Origin: CADCVW01 sp964251385
GTDB lineage: Bacteria; Pseudomonadota; Alphaproteobacteria; Sphingomonadales; Sphingomonadaceae
NCBI GenBank assembly: GCA_964251385.1
Contig: CAXUJK010000003.1
Location: forward strand, 434,001-498,000
Reading direction: 5' to 3'
Length of the DNA stretch: 64,000 nt
A program made the position numbers and the translations under genes. This document shows, in pieces, positions 1-8,337 of this stretch. The notes under the pieces are model-generated. The model did not search any database and was not told the origin of the DNA. It worked only from the letters and a program-made list of their open reading frames with translations. Every line of letters starts with the position of its first letter. The stretch's first letter is position 1.

Positions 1-2
1 CG

Positions 3-2117
3 ATCGCCGTCTCGACCTTCGCGCTGTCGCCGCGGACGATCTCGGGACGCACCTTCGACGTCGTCTTCGCGCCGAAGGACGCGCGTCCCCGCTTCACGGG
101 GGAGTGGGGAGGACGCCGCATCGACGCGCGCAAGCCCGCAGGCGGACGCCACAGATGGTCGGCCAAGCTCGTCGGGCGTGTGTTCGTGGACGACCAGCCC
201 TCGCTGCTGCGCGGGAGCGACCCGGGCGAACTGACCGCCGACGACGTCGCCTCGGAGGCAGACCTGCGCGTCTCTCTCCTATGGTCCGAACTTCGCGAGA
301 AGCTCGCAACGTCGCCGGACGCCGCGCTCGGTCTGCTCGACATCGCGAACAGCCGCAAGCCGCGCAACTTCTCCGCGATCGAGAAACTCGAACCGGCGCT
401 CGCCCGCGCCGCCGGCCAGGCCGCCGGCTCGCTTCCACCATCCGCCGCCTGGGACTTCCTCCTAGCACTAAACGACAAGCTGGGCGGCGTCCGCCTAACG
501 CCAGCCGCCACGCATACGCTCGGCGCGACCGCCGCCGGGCTCGCACTACGCTTCCCCCGCGACGCGGTCGCGATCGTCGGAACGCTCGCACAACGCCCGG
601 GGCGCGACCTGCTGCTCCGTGCGGTCGCGGACGCGGTGGCAAGCAAGCTCGATGTCGACCTGGCGACCGGGTTCGACGTTTTGGAGCCCCACCAGCTCCT
701 GCAGCTCCTGCTGATTAGCCCTGCGCTCGCGCAAGCCTCGCTCGCCGAGTTCCCCGTCTTCTTGGACAAGCTGGCCAAAGCTCTTCCGACCGCGCCCGAC
801 GAGTCGATCGACGCCGCCAAGCGGCAGTTGCTGCCGCTGCTGGTCGAGGACCGGCAGGCCGCGGCCGCGCGCCTCCTGATCGACAAGCTCGACGAGGACG
901 AGCTGATCGCCGAAGCACGGCTCCTCGCGAGGGAGAACGCGTTCGGTGCCGCGGGCCTGCACGAACCGCTCGCGAACCGAGCCAGGGAGATCGGCGCGAC
1001 CCATCGACTGCGCGACACGGTCGCCGGCACCGCGAGCGGATCGCGCGCGGACGACATGCTCGTTCGCCTGATCGCACCAGCGCGCGACGACATGACGTGG
1101 CTTCTGGACACGAGCCTGATCCAAGACGAGCGGCGTCTCGACCTCGCCAGACGCGTGCTGACGCCCGTGGACGACACCATGTTAGTGGACGTCGTGTCCT
1201 CAGTCGACGGCGACGCGCTGCTTCGCCTGTTGATGCGTGAGCCGCAAGGAAGCTTCGCACTGGTCGACCGCACGCTGGCGACCGGGCTCGTCGAGAAGCG
1301 CACGCTGGTGGACACGACAATCAGGCTTCTGCCCGTCGCGGGAGCCAGGCGCGCACCATCACTGGCCTGGCGCGCCCTGACGTCCGCCTTGCCGACCGGC
1401 GCGGACGGCGAGCGTGACGTCATCCTGGACAAGCTTCTTTCGAATGTCGGGGAAGCCTTCGACGGTAAGGTGGCCTACCAGCAGGGCCTGGGCCGGACGA
1501 CATCGGCCGACGTGGCGGCCGCGAACCTCGCCGCGTTCGATCGGGCACCTGATCCGACGCGCCGGCGCCTCCTCCTGTCGATCGAGCAGATGGCCGATGC
1601 GCTCGTGGCGCGCGGTCGCCTCGACCTCCCGGACCGAGGGGCCGTGCCCGCAGCGAACCTGCTGTGGGCTTCGGCCGCGATCGACCGGAAGGCCTTCATC
1701 CGGGCGTCGGCAACGCTCCTGCCGTTCCTGCTGCGAACGCCAACGGCCCCCGCGTCGCGCCTGATCGCCGCCGCCTTCCCCCCGGTCTACCAGCAACTCA
1801 AGAAGGAGGACGAAACGCCCGACCCCTGGAAGTTCTTCGGCCTAGTCTCGTGGGACAGGTGCAAGGCCGCTAGACAGGAACTCGTCGACGGGTTCGCGAA
1901 GTCGGACTGGAAGCCGGCCGACATCGCCTTGGCAGCTGCACGTACCGGTGACGTTCAGCGGATCGTGACTAAGATCGCGAAGCACAAGCATGGAGGGCGC
2001 TTACTAAAAAGCGTCGAAAGCGGGTTGTCGGCGGTCCCAAACCCATGGCGAGACCAAGTGCGCCGGGCGTTGACGAAGGCGGGAACAGCACCTGTTCGGG
2101 ACGTGTTCAAAGCCTAA
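3..2117 (+). CDS. Large alpha-helical repeat-like protein of unknown function, 5' partial
   Basis: The frame is open from the left edge with no stop, so the gene starts outside the window; an internal GTG at 180 is not a convincing start. The visible 704 residues are rich in Leu, Ala, Asp and Arg and read as back-to-back amphipathic helices, like an alpha-solenoid. No signal peptide, membrane segment or catalytic motif was seen. The C-terminus is basic (residues KIAKHKHGG, then ALTKAGTAPVRD). The next genes are small accessory genes and a toxin-antitoxin pair, so a conflict or defence-type role is possible, but this is only inference from context. The short N-terminal stretch before residue 60 looks more beta-rich and may be the end of another domain. 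Coding is well supported; the function is not known. Confidence 0.6.
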   Translation: MAVSTFALSPRTISGRTFDVVFAPKDARPRFTGEWGGRRIDARKPAGGRHRWSAKLVGRVFVDDQPSLLRGSDPGELTADDVASEADLRVSLLWSELREKLATSPDAALGLLDIANSRKPRNFSAIEKLEPALARAAGQAAGSLPPSAAWDFLLALNDKLGGVRLTPAATHTLGATAAGLALRFPRDAVAIVGTLAQRPGRDLLLRAVADAVASKLDVDLATGFDVLEPHQLLQLLLISPALAQASLAEFPVFLDKLAKALPTAPDESIDAAKRQLLPLLVEDRQAAAARLLIDKLDEDELIAEARLLARENAFGAAGLHEPLANRAREIGATHRLRDTVAGTASGSRADDMLVRLIAPARDDMTWLLDTSLIQDERRLDLARRVLTPVDDTMLVDVVSSVDGDALLRLLMREPQGSFALVDRTLATGLVEKRTLVDTTIRLLPVAGARRAPSLAWRALTSALPTGADGERDVILDKLLSNVGEAFDGKVAYQQGLGRTTSADVAAANLAAFDRAPDPTRRRLLLSIEQMADALVARGRLDLPDRGAVPAANLLWASAAIDRKAFIRASATLLPFLLRTPTAPASRLIAAAFPPVYQQLKKEDETPDPWKFFGLVSWDRCKAARQELVDGFAKSDWKPADIALAAARTGDVQRIVTKIAKHKHGGRLLKSVESGLSAVPNPWRDQVRRALTKAGTAPVRDVFKA

Positions 2118-2228
2118 CAGCCAATAGGGTATAGGCTCCGCACCTCTAGATGAACGGACGACCAGAGTCACGCATCTGCTGCTCGAAAGCAGCCGTGCCG
2201 CTCTCCACCAATATTCGCCGTAGCGGCT

Positions 2229-2252
2229 ATGTCCGCTTCCCTCTGCGGACAT
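2229..2252. terminator. Perfect 8-bp inverted repeat (hairpin)
   Basis: ATGTCCGC at 2229-2236 and GCGGACAT at 2245-2252 form a perfect 8-bp stem with an 8-nt loop. It lies about 110 bp after the stop of the large upstream gene. There is no clear T-run, so it may be a terminator or a repeat remnant. The same TGATGTCCGC words recur without the second arm near 3351. Confidence 0.35.
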
Positions 2253-2679
2253 TTGTAGGCCGGCAAACCGACTGAGGTCGCTTGTGCTTCGCAGCACCCC
2301 TTCATGCGATCTGCCCGGTCGTCGCCACGAACAGCTAAAGCCGATCTAGCTCATAACGAAAGGGCTTGAAACAACGAGGCTAAGGAGCTCCCCTTCAGGA
2401 GCGCGATGCGCTGTCATGGCGAGGTTGTGGACTACCTTTGTGACGATGGGCAGAACGATGCTCGCGATCCCTACCGTCAGGCGAACGAAGAGCAGAGCTG
2501 CAACGATCGGGTCGAAGATCGCCAGGTTCGACCAGTAAGCGGCGCTGGCTCAGCCAAGACCGTGATAGTCTTAGAAAAGCCCGTGCTAGAGGAAAACGCG
2601 TGCATGGTTTGCACTGGCGGTTCGCAGGCACCCTGCCCAGATGCTTCGAACGACAAGGCCGCCCCGCTGCACGGTCGAT
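2253..2679. other. No gene recognised
   Basis: Short reading frames exist on both strands, but none has convincing composition or a ribosome binding site. The stretch lies downstream of the frameshifted membrane gene on the minus strand and holds nothing else I can name. Confidence 0.4.
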
Positions 2680-3235
2680 TCACCTCCACACGACGGACAA
2701 CGGGTACAGGAGGATCAGCCATACCAGCGCCCCAACGACAACGGGACGGCTCTTTGCCAGCATGGCCACGAGCGTAAGCGGGAAGTACGACCAGCTTACC
2801 ACGAGCGCGCGGGGCGAAAGCAACGCCGCTCCGCCTCCCAACATCACAAAGGCGCTGGCCAACAGCATTGCGTTCGCAATGAACGTGCCGCCGAGCACGA
2901 TGCGTCGCTGGCGAAGAAAGTGCCCGTCGAGATCGGCCCACTCGTCCGGTTCGTCCGGGAAGATGCAGCTTGCGGCTACGAAGTAGAGCGATGTCGCTAC
3001 AAAAACCGTAGAGAAGCGCGGGGAAGGTCGGCGGGATCACATCCCTCATCGCCCAGGCGTAAGCCCAGAAGGTCACGAGATCTAAGGAAACGAACAGTCC
3101 CAGCAACGCTGTCAGCCAGCCGATCCGTACCTTGTGACGTAGCTTAAGCGCTTTCGCCAGCCCGCTTAGGCCCGTTGCGAGAGCCAATCCGAGCAACAGG
3201 CTAAAAAGCGAGAACACGAACTCGAACGGACTCAA
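2680..3235 (-). pseudogene. Small multi-pass membrane protein with a single-base frameshift
   Basis: On the minus strand the first frame encodes a hydrophobic N-terminus (MSPFEFVFSLFSLLLGLALA) and runs to LLYGF, after which it degenerates into Arg-rich sequence. Dropping one A from the five-A run at 3001-3005 joins LLYGF to VATSLYFVAASCIFPDEPDE and then to a further hydrophobic frame ending at 2680 (PLSVVWR). The repaired protein is about 184 residues with roughly five to six membrane spans and an acidic loop. The family is an unnamed hypothetical membrane protein. The break sits in a homopolymer, so either a real frameshift or a sequencing or assembly error is possible. It is not clearly linked to any neighbour. 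Confidence 0.7.
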
Positions 3236-3400
3236 CTCACGCCCTTTCGCCCAGCTTGGATCGCTAAAGCTTCGATGTATTCACCGGCGAGCGCAACAAT
3301 TGTTTAGGGCGGAAGGGCAGCGAACCTGCGGGGGAGACCAGCCCAAAGGGCTGATGTCCGCCTTCCACCAAAAACGTGCGTTCAGCGGGCTACATCCCAC

Positions 3401-4639
3401 CTAAGTAGTAGCCTTGCGGAGGTCTTCATGTTCGAACGCGCTCGCCATCCGGTCGATTTGCGCATTCGTCAGGCCGTGTGCGGCTGCCGCTTGGCGCCAC
3501 GCTAGTACCGCAACACCTACCTCCAAGGCGATGGCCCGCGCCTGCTCAAGCTTCAGGCCAAAGTATCCGGCTACCTTGAACGCGGTGTCCAGCGAGCTTG
3601 CGTCGTCCGCCTCGTCCAGCGTTAGCGCATGGTGCCGAGGCTTCACGTCGATCGGCATGGGATTGAGGTCGTAGGCGGGCGCGAGCCGCCAACCTGCAAG
3701 CTCCCGCAAATAGCCGTGATTGCGCAGGTGATCGTCGGTGTTCGAGACGAGGATGTTGAACGCCATGCGGCGCCAGAGTTGCGCCGCGTCCCGCTCAGGC
3801 GCCGAGCCGTCCTGACGCAGGATGTCGAGCAACTCGATATAGCTTCGTACGTCGCCATCCGAAGCGCCGAGCGCCGTCAGCGCGGAGATGAAGGGCAAGC
3901 GCCGGCCAGCAGAGTCGCGATCAAAGCGGGTCATGATGAAGACCGGACGCTTCTGCACAATCTTGAGGCTCGCTGGCGGGACGTCGATCCCGGCGGCCCG
4001 GGCCAGCTCCATCGCGACCGCCTCCCAGCGCGGCACCGGCCAGTCGTCGGTTGGGCTGGGAAACTTGGCGATCATCAGCTGCCCGGCTGCGCCCAGCACT
4101 GCTGCTTTCGGACGCGCGCCCCCCAGCGAAGCACCCGGCGCTAGCAGCAAGCGGAGATCGTCCTCGCTCTCCTTGTCATTGACCACCTTGGTCGCGGCCG
4201 ACAGCAATTTGGGCAAGTTTACGAGGGGAGGGATAGGACGGTCCGTGGTGGCAAGGTAAGCTTGTGCGCCGGCCTCCGTGAAGCGGAGCGCGCCGAGCCG
4301 GTTCGCGTCCTCGACGAAAGTGAGGAAGTCGAGATCGAGCAGGGTTCGCGGCATGCGACCCTCCGCCTTGGCTAGCTGACGTTCGCGTCGCAGCAGCAGG
4401 CTTCGTCCCCAACGGTCGGGCGCGGGATCGGTGAAGGCGTTGAACAGGCCTTCGCTGTGGAACTGGCCGGCGGTGAGCGGGAGCGCGGGGTCTAGCGCAA
4501 ACGCGCCTTCCTGGCCGCGCCAGGTCGCGGCATACTCGAAGGTCGACGTCTCACGCGCGCCTTTTGAGCGAGCCCAGAGGCGCCCGACTGGGACTGTGTG
4601 CCCCTGCCAGTCCATATAGACGTCGAGTTCGCGTTCCAT
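3401..4639 (-). CDS. hipA: HipA-family serine/threonine kinase toxin
   Basis: This is a 412-residue protein of the usual HipA length. HipA toxins phosphorylate translation-related targets, classically glutamyl-tRNA synthetase, causing growth arrest and persistence. Family landmarks are visible: the N-terminal subdomain (about 1-110); the GASLGGARPK loop at 169-178, which in E. coli HipA carries the autophosphorylated serine; IAKFPS just after it; the catalytic NTDDHLRNHG at 300-309; and the metal-binding PAYDLNP at 321-327. The ATG lies 2 bp after the stop of the upstream antitoxin gene, so the two are co-transcribed. All key residues are present and the toxin appears intact. The cellular target here is not known. 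Confidence 0.95.
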   Translation of the reverse strand: MERELDVYMDWQGHTVPVGRLWARSKGARETSTFEYAATWRGQEGAFALDPALPLTAGQFHSEGLFNAFTDPAPDRWGRSLLLRRERQLAKAEGRMPRTLLDLDFLTFVEDANRLGALRFTEAGAQAYLATTDRPIPPLVNLPKLLSAATKVVNDKESEDDLRLLLAPGASLGGARPKAAVLGAAGQLMIAKFPSPTDDWPVPRWEAVAMELARAAGIDVPPASLKIVQKRPVFIMTRFDRDSAGRRLPFISALTALGASDGDVRSYIELLDILRQDGSAPERDAAQLWRRMAFNILVSNTDDHLRNHGYLRELAGWRLAPAYDLNPMPIDVKPRHHALTLDEADDASSLDTAFKVAGYFGLKLEQARAIALEVGVAVLAWRQAAAAHGLTNAQIDRMASAFEHEDLRKATT

Positions 4640-4641
4640 CG

Positions 4642-4974
4642 TCAGCGCTCGTCGGAGCGCGGTGCGTGAGTGCGTTTCGGCAGCCGGTCCGTCTCGAGCG
4701 AGAGGCCGACTCGATCGGTGAGCGGGTCCGCGAGCTCGCCGATACGGTCCGCCAAGCCGAGCACGAAGAGGATCGTGGCGTAAACGCCAAGCGAGACGCC
4801 AGGGTCGCCACGCTCCGCGCGGGCGACGGTGTTACGGCTGACGAACGATCGCTCGGCGACCGTGGCGATCGTCAATCGGCGCCGTTTGCGCGCGATCGCC
4901 AAGTCCGCGCCCAGCTTGTCCAGCGCACGACGGACCGCCAGGGGCAAGGACGTCTTCGCGAGAGAGCCTTTCAT
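4642..4974 (-). CDS. hipB: HipB-like XRE-family antitoxin
   Basis: A 110-residue protein with a Cro/C1-type helix-turn-helix at about 20-75 (LGADLAIARKRRRLTIATVA, then SRNTVARAERGDPGVSL). HipB-type antitoxins bind and neutralise HipA and repress their own operon. The gene lies immediately upstream of hipA, first in the pair, as in classical hipBA. The C-terminal tail (after about residue 80) is polar and Arg/Asp rich and could contact the toxin. Upstream at 4991-5110 are repeated (G/T)CGTTAT words and two imperfect 20-bp inverted repeats, consistent with autoregulation. It is longer than E. coli HipB (88 residues). Confidence 0.88.
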   Translation of the reverse strand: MKGSLAKTSLPLAVRRALDKLGADLAIARKRRRLTIATVAERSFVSRNTVARAERGDPGVSLGVYATILFVLGLADRIGELADPLTDRVGLSLETDRLPKRTHAPRSDER

Positions 4975-5007
4975 GGTTGCACCTTAATTTGCGCGTTATC
5001 ACGTACA

Positions 5008-5027
5008 GTGCACTCGTTATGATGCAC
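5008..5027. promoter_or_regulatory. Candidate HipB operator 1
   Basis: An imperfect 20-bp inverted repeat with arms GTGCA and TGCAC around a TCGTTAT core, 34 bp upstream of the antitoxin start. A related GCGTTAT word lies at 4993-4999. HipB proteins bind such repeated palindromes upstream of their operon; the assignment is by position and repetition only. Confidence 0.45.
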
Positions 5028-5090
5028 GTTAGGTCGATGTCAATTCCACCAAAATGTCAACGCTTCATAAACAATGCATACAATGAGCTA

Positions 5091-5110
5091 GTGCGTTATT
5101 TATAGCGCAC
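5091..5110. promoter_or_regulatory. Candidate HipB operator 2
   Basis: A second 20-bp imperfect inverted repeat with arms GTGCG and CGCAC around a TTATTTATAG core, 117 bp upstream of the antitoxin start. It shares the GCGTTAT word with the first site. The AT-rich DNA between the two sites is where a promoter would be expected. Confidence 0.4.
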
Positions 5111-5208
5111 AGCAGCTAGCTCCTGCTGCACTCACTAGTGTCAAATGTTCACTCAGGTGGGAATGACAAACCGGGGGAGGGTGCCGACGAGCGGCCTGTT
5201 CATACGGC

Positions 5209-5406
5209 TCATAGGCTCGGTCCAACTGCTACTTCCGCTCCCGCCAGCTTCGGATCAACCCGACTCGTTGCGATCTCGATCGCCGCGTTCAAGTGTCGAG
5301 CGACCGGTGCCGCACGTCCGCCGGAAGCATCGATAAGGCCGAGCGCCATCTTCATGAAGATGATCGCTTCGGGAGGCGTGCTGTCGTTGTCGTCCACGTC
5401 GCGCAT
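5209..5406 (-). CDS. Small conserved-looking hypothetical protein, 65 aa
   Basis: Starting at the ATG complement of 5404-5406, the frame gives 65 residues with an acidic start (MRDVDDNDSTPPEA), a helix-forming middle (FMKMALGLIDASGG, then VARHLNAAIEIAT) and a short tail. The longer frame upstream of this ATG is Arg/Ser/Pro-rich and unlike coding sequence, so the internal start was chosen. GGAAGG directly abuts the ATG, which is a tight spacing. The length and single helical core suggest a small cytosolic protein, but no domain is recognised. It is next to the toxin-antitoxin pair but on its own. Confidence 0.5.
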   Translation of the reverse strand: MRDVDDNDSTPPEAIIFMKMALGLIDASGGRAAPVARHLNAAIEIATSRVDPKLAGAEVAVGPSL

Positions 5407-5680
5407 CCTTCCGTTCGAAGCCGGCGACGGCCTTTTCAGGACACGTCGTCGCTTCGGAACCGGGTGTTGGAAACCTGGGATGAGCCAGGCGCGGACGCCT
5501 TTGGCCGGGTGGCTTGGACATACGCGTCCGCCACCCGGTCGATCGAACCGGCTCTCATCCTTCGAGGTTTCCACGCCTCGCCCGCGTCTCCGCGGAAGCA
5601 GCGAGCTTAATGGGCAGGCGCGGCTAAGCGCAACCCCGCTCGACCAACTGCGAGCAACAGGACCTGCGTCCCGCCTTCCG

Positions 5681-6013
5681 TCAGGGCTGTTGGAGCAGCA
5701 CGGCGACGGTCTGCTTGACCGAAAGACGGTGTCCCGCAGTCTCCGACAAACGCTCCTGGACCGCACGGAACGTCGGTCGCCAAGCTGCGCGCGCGATCAA
5801 GCTTATGCGGATCGACCCGTCGACGCCGATCGCAAGCGCGCGCTCGATCTGGTCACGACCGATCTCGACATCGGCTGCGCGCTCGGCCGCGCAGGAGACG
5901 ACATCGTTGATGGAGGCGAACGCGTCCAGCTCGATCGAGCGGCGTTGCACCGCCTCCGTCGCTAAGCGGAACACGGCAGCGCTGATGTCGAGATGATGGA
6001 TCGAGATCGCCAC
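5681..6013 (-). CDS. Hypothetical protein, 110 aa
   Basis: A 110-residue frame beginning with GTG (MAISIHHLD) and rich in Ala, Glu, Arg and Val with helical periodicity; it contains DAFASINDVVSCAAERAADV and GVDGSIRISLIARAAWRPTF. Overlapping frames on the other strand are Arg/Ser/Pro-rich shadows. No domain, signal or membrane span is recognised. It precedes the 65-residue gene by about 270 bp on the same strand. The DNA between them (5407-5680) holds no convincing gene. Confidence 0.45.
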   Translation of the reverse strand: MAISIHHLDISAAVFRLATEAVQRRSIELDAFASINDVVSCAAERAADVEIGRDQIERALAIGVDGSIRISLIARAAWRPTFRAVQERLSETAGHRLSVKQTVAVLLQQP

Positions 6014-6228
6014 CGCGCCATCTTAGCATGCCGCGAACATCCGTTCGAATACCGCCCAACAGCCGACGCGACTTAGACACCCAGGATCGATCAAGCGGGA
6101 AGCTCGTTACGCCGGGCGCGACTACTCCAGGTCATTGACGCAGGCAGCTTGAGCGGCTCCGCGTAGGCCTGATCGGCAGGAACGGCGGCGTCATGGACGC
6201 GAGATGCCGCTCATTCGGCAAGACGGCC

Positions 6229-6621
6229 CTACAGCTTATCCGCCTGACGAAGTCTAATCAGGAAACCATTGGGATCGCGGAGGAACGCCTCCTGCGGCCC
6301 GTCTCTGCTTAGTGACGGAGGACGGACCGGCAACGCGCCGGCATCGAGCGCCTGGGAGCACATTTGGGCGAACGCCGCGTACTCGACCACGAGCACGATC
6401 TCGCCTCCCTGAGGCAAGCCGGATAGGGGAGCCTCGACATTATCAAGAGAAAGGCGCTCGACGGCTGCCGTTTCAATGAAGCGCAGCTCGCTCTCGTTCA
6501 GGGCGAGTGTGACGCAACCGGTGCCCACCTGAAGCGCCACCACCGCGAAGCCGAAGGCCGTCCCGTAGAACGTCACCGTCTCCTCGAGGCTTTCGACGTG
6601 CAGGGTCACCCACGCTTTCAT
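6229..6621 (-). CDS. VOC-family (glyoxalase/bleomycin resistance-like) protein
   Basis: A 130-residue single-domain protein with the vicinal oxygen chelate fold pattern: MKAWVTLHVESLEETVTFYG at the start, a central beta stretch (CVTLALNESELRFIE), and the family ending FLRDPNGFLIRLRQ at about 113-126. VOC proteins bind a metal and act as dioxygenases, glyoxalases, epimerases or drug-binding proteins, usually as dimers. The substrate cannot be told from sequence. The expected first metal position (H8) and the Glu of typical glyoxalases are only partly conserved, so it may be a binding protein. It is monocistronic. Confidence 0.85.
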   Translation of the reverse strand: MKAWVTLHVESLEETVTFYGTAFGFAVVALQVGTGCVTLALNESELRFIETAAVERLSLDNVEAPLSGLPQGGEIVLVVEYAAFAQMCSQALDAGALPVRPPSLSRDGPQEAFLRDPNGFLIRLRQADKL

Positions 6622-6812
6622 CGCGGGCCAACTTTAACCGGCTGCCGCCGTCCGGCAGGTCCGGACGGAAGGCGAAGGATTTCCGGGATGTCCAAGATCA
6701 GGGCGGGGCGCTCATGACGATTTCCGATGGATGTCGCGCTTCCATACATCTTCCGCGTTGTTCGCCTCATGATTCTGGCCAGCGTTCCGGCTTTTCTGCT
6801 CCCGGCGACCTT

Positions 6813-7481
6813 TCAAGCATCGAGCAGCCCCATGGCCCGCAGACTCCGCCACCCGGACCTGGCGAGGATCAGGTGATCATGGACGACCATGCCCAGCGCT
6901 CGCGCGCCCACGGCGAGCTCGGCGGTGACGACGCGATCCGCCGGGCTGGGGTCGAGATCTCCGCTCGGATGATTGTGTCCTACGATCACGCCCGCGGCGC
7001 CGAGCTCGAGAGCCCGGCGCAGGATTTCCCGCGGGTAGAACGGAGCGTGGTCAACCGTGCCTGGGGCGCCCGTTTCGGCCGCGAGCAGCTGGTTGCGCGC
7101 ATCAAGGAAGAGCATCGCGACCTGCTCCCGAGGCGAGTGGGCGAGCAGCACGCGGAGGTAGGCAACGACGGCCGCATAGTCCGCGAGGACCGGTCGGCTC
7201 TCCAAATCGATCTCCAGGCAGTGGAGCAGCGCTGCCCTGATCGCCGTCAGATGTTCGGCTGCGCCCGGCCATGCCACGAGCAGACGCCGCAGCGCATGTC
7301 CATCGGCGGCGAGCGCCTCGGGTGCGGTGCGGAATGCGTCGAGGAGAAGGTCGGCGCATCGGGTCGCGTCGGCAGGGGCTACCGGCTGGAGAAGGTTCGC
7401 CAAGATGGATCGACACCGCGCGCGACGAGCCGCCGTCGATGTCGGTAGGTGCCCATCACAATCAGGAACAGGATCGGCCAT
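6813..7481 (-). CDS. RadC-family JAB-domain protein
   Basis: The 222-residue product has a degenerate N-terminal helix-hairpin-helix-like region (about 20-90) and a C-terminal JAB/MPN metalloprotease-like domain (about 100-222) with the HNHPSGDLDPSPAD motif at 169-182, which supplies the zinc ligands. RadC proteins were once linked to DNA repair, but their role is unclear; many occur in mobile or accessory DNA. The ATG at 7479-7481 was chosen because the frame further upstream is the shadow of the membrane-protein gene. It overlaps the 3' end of that gene by 103 bp in another frame and is the last gene of a minus-strand operon. Confidence 0.85.
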   Translation of the reverse strand: MADPVPDCDGHLPTSTAARRARCRSILANLLQPVAPADATRCADLLLDAFRTAPEALAADGHALRRLLVAWPGAAEHLTAIRAALLHCLEIDLESRPVLADYAAVVAYLRVLLAHSPREQVAMLFLDARNQLLAAETGAPGTVDHAPFYPREILRRALELGAAGVIVGHNHPSGDLDPSPADRVVTAELAVGARALGMVVHDHLILARSGWRSLRAMGLLDA

Positions 7482-7834
7482 GACCAGAAGCCCGTCATCA
7501 ATGCATAAGTGAAGGTTGACAGCTGAGGCGTCAGGAACTTGGCGGCGTGACCAAGAGCCGTGACGAGTTGCATGCCGCAGCATGCCAGCGGCCAACGACG
7601 GTTGGCGCGGATCGCGATCCACAACAGGACGGCCGCCAACAAGATGTCGGCTGCCGCGACCCCGGCCTCGACCTCCCTGTAGCTGACTTGGGGATCGGCG
7701 GTCGCCGCGTAGGTCGCAACCGAATTGATTGCCAGAGCGGCGATCGCGAGCCGCTCCGGCGCGGCTCCGCGCAACCCGACGTAGATGAGCCCGGCGCCGA
7801 GAAGTCCCCACCAAGCCACGAAGAGAATGTACAT
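7379..7834 (-). CDS. Multi-pass membrane protein of unknown function, 151 aa
   Basis: Beginning at MYILFVAWWGLLGAG (complement of 7832-7834), the protein has about five hydrophobic spans, with a basic cytosolic C-terminus (TYRHRRRLVARGVDPSWRTF). A longer start 57 bp upstream adds only polar residues and is less likely. No transporter or enzyme motif is visible. It lies between a conserved hypothetical gene and the RadC gene and overlaps the latter by 103 bp, so translation of the two is probably coupled. It may belong to the same function as the membrane-anchored regulator upstream. Confidence 0.7.
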   Translation of the reverse strand: MYILFVAWWGLLGAGLIYVGLRGAAPERLAIAALAINSVATYAATADPQVSYREVEAGVAAADILLAAVLLWIAIRANRRWPLACCGMQLVTALGHAAKFLTPQLSTFTYALMTGFWSWPILFLIVMGTYRHRRRLVARGVDPSWRTFSSR

Positions 7835-7894
7835 GGTGGCGGGCGCACCATGCCCTGCTTGGTTCGTCAACGCACGCGACGCGCAGGTCACTGA

Positions 7895-8278
7895 TCAAGA
7901 GGAACGGATCTCCGTGGAGTCGTCCGCGACGAGACTGAAGCCGCCCGGTGCCGATCCCGTCGTAAGCGCCGAACCCGGCCCGGGTTTGAGGCTTCCCGCA
8001 CCTGCGAGTTCTTGGAAACCGACTTTGCCGGCGACCTCGCCCAATCGTCCGTGCAGCTCCACTAGCTTGTCGCGCGAGGCGAGCTGCAGGTTGAGCACCT
8101 CGCCGGCGCACAGCATCGCTTGATGACCGGTGTCCGCCGGCGCGTTCGCCGCAACCCGGGCCTCGCACAAAGTGGCAAGGAACCGGGCCGTCTGCGCGAT
8201 CTGCGTGTCGACGCCGACCTCCACGCCTTCGACATCGTTCTTGATCAGGTAAGCGAGCCTACGCACTTGATGAGACAT
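7895..8278 (-). CDS. Hypothetical protein, 127 aa
   Basis: A soluble, mostly helical protein of 127 residues (MSHQVRRLAYLIKNDVEGVE at the start; LQLASRDKLVELHGRLGEVA in the middle) ending in a Gly/Ser/Pro-rich tail. No known domain is recognised. It lies 60 bp after the HTH regulator gene and 60 bp before the membrane protein gene, all on the minus strand, so it is probably part of one transcription unit with them and RadC. Confidence 0.65.
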   Translation of the reverse strand: MSHQVRRLAYLIKNDVEGVEVGVDTQIAQTARFLATLCEARVAANAPADTGHQAMLCAGEVLNLQLASRDKLVELHGRLGEVAGKVGFQELAGAGSLKPGPGSALTTGSAPGGFSLVADDSTEIRSS

Positions 8279-8337
8279 GAGAACCCCTTCCGCGCCGGGA
8301 CGACCGGCGACGTCGTTGAGCCGTCGATGCGGCTTGG

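Noticed and set aside
180..182. GTG at 180 as the start of the first gene
   Set aside because: The frame is open to the left edge with coding-like sequence, so the gene most likely starts outside the window.
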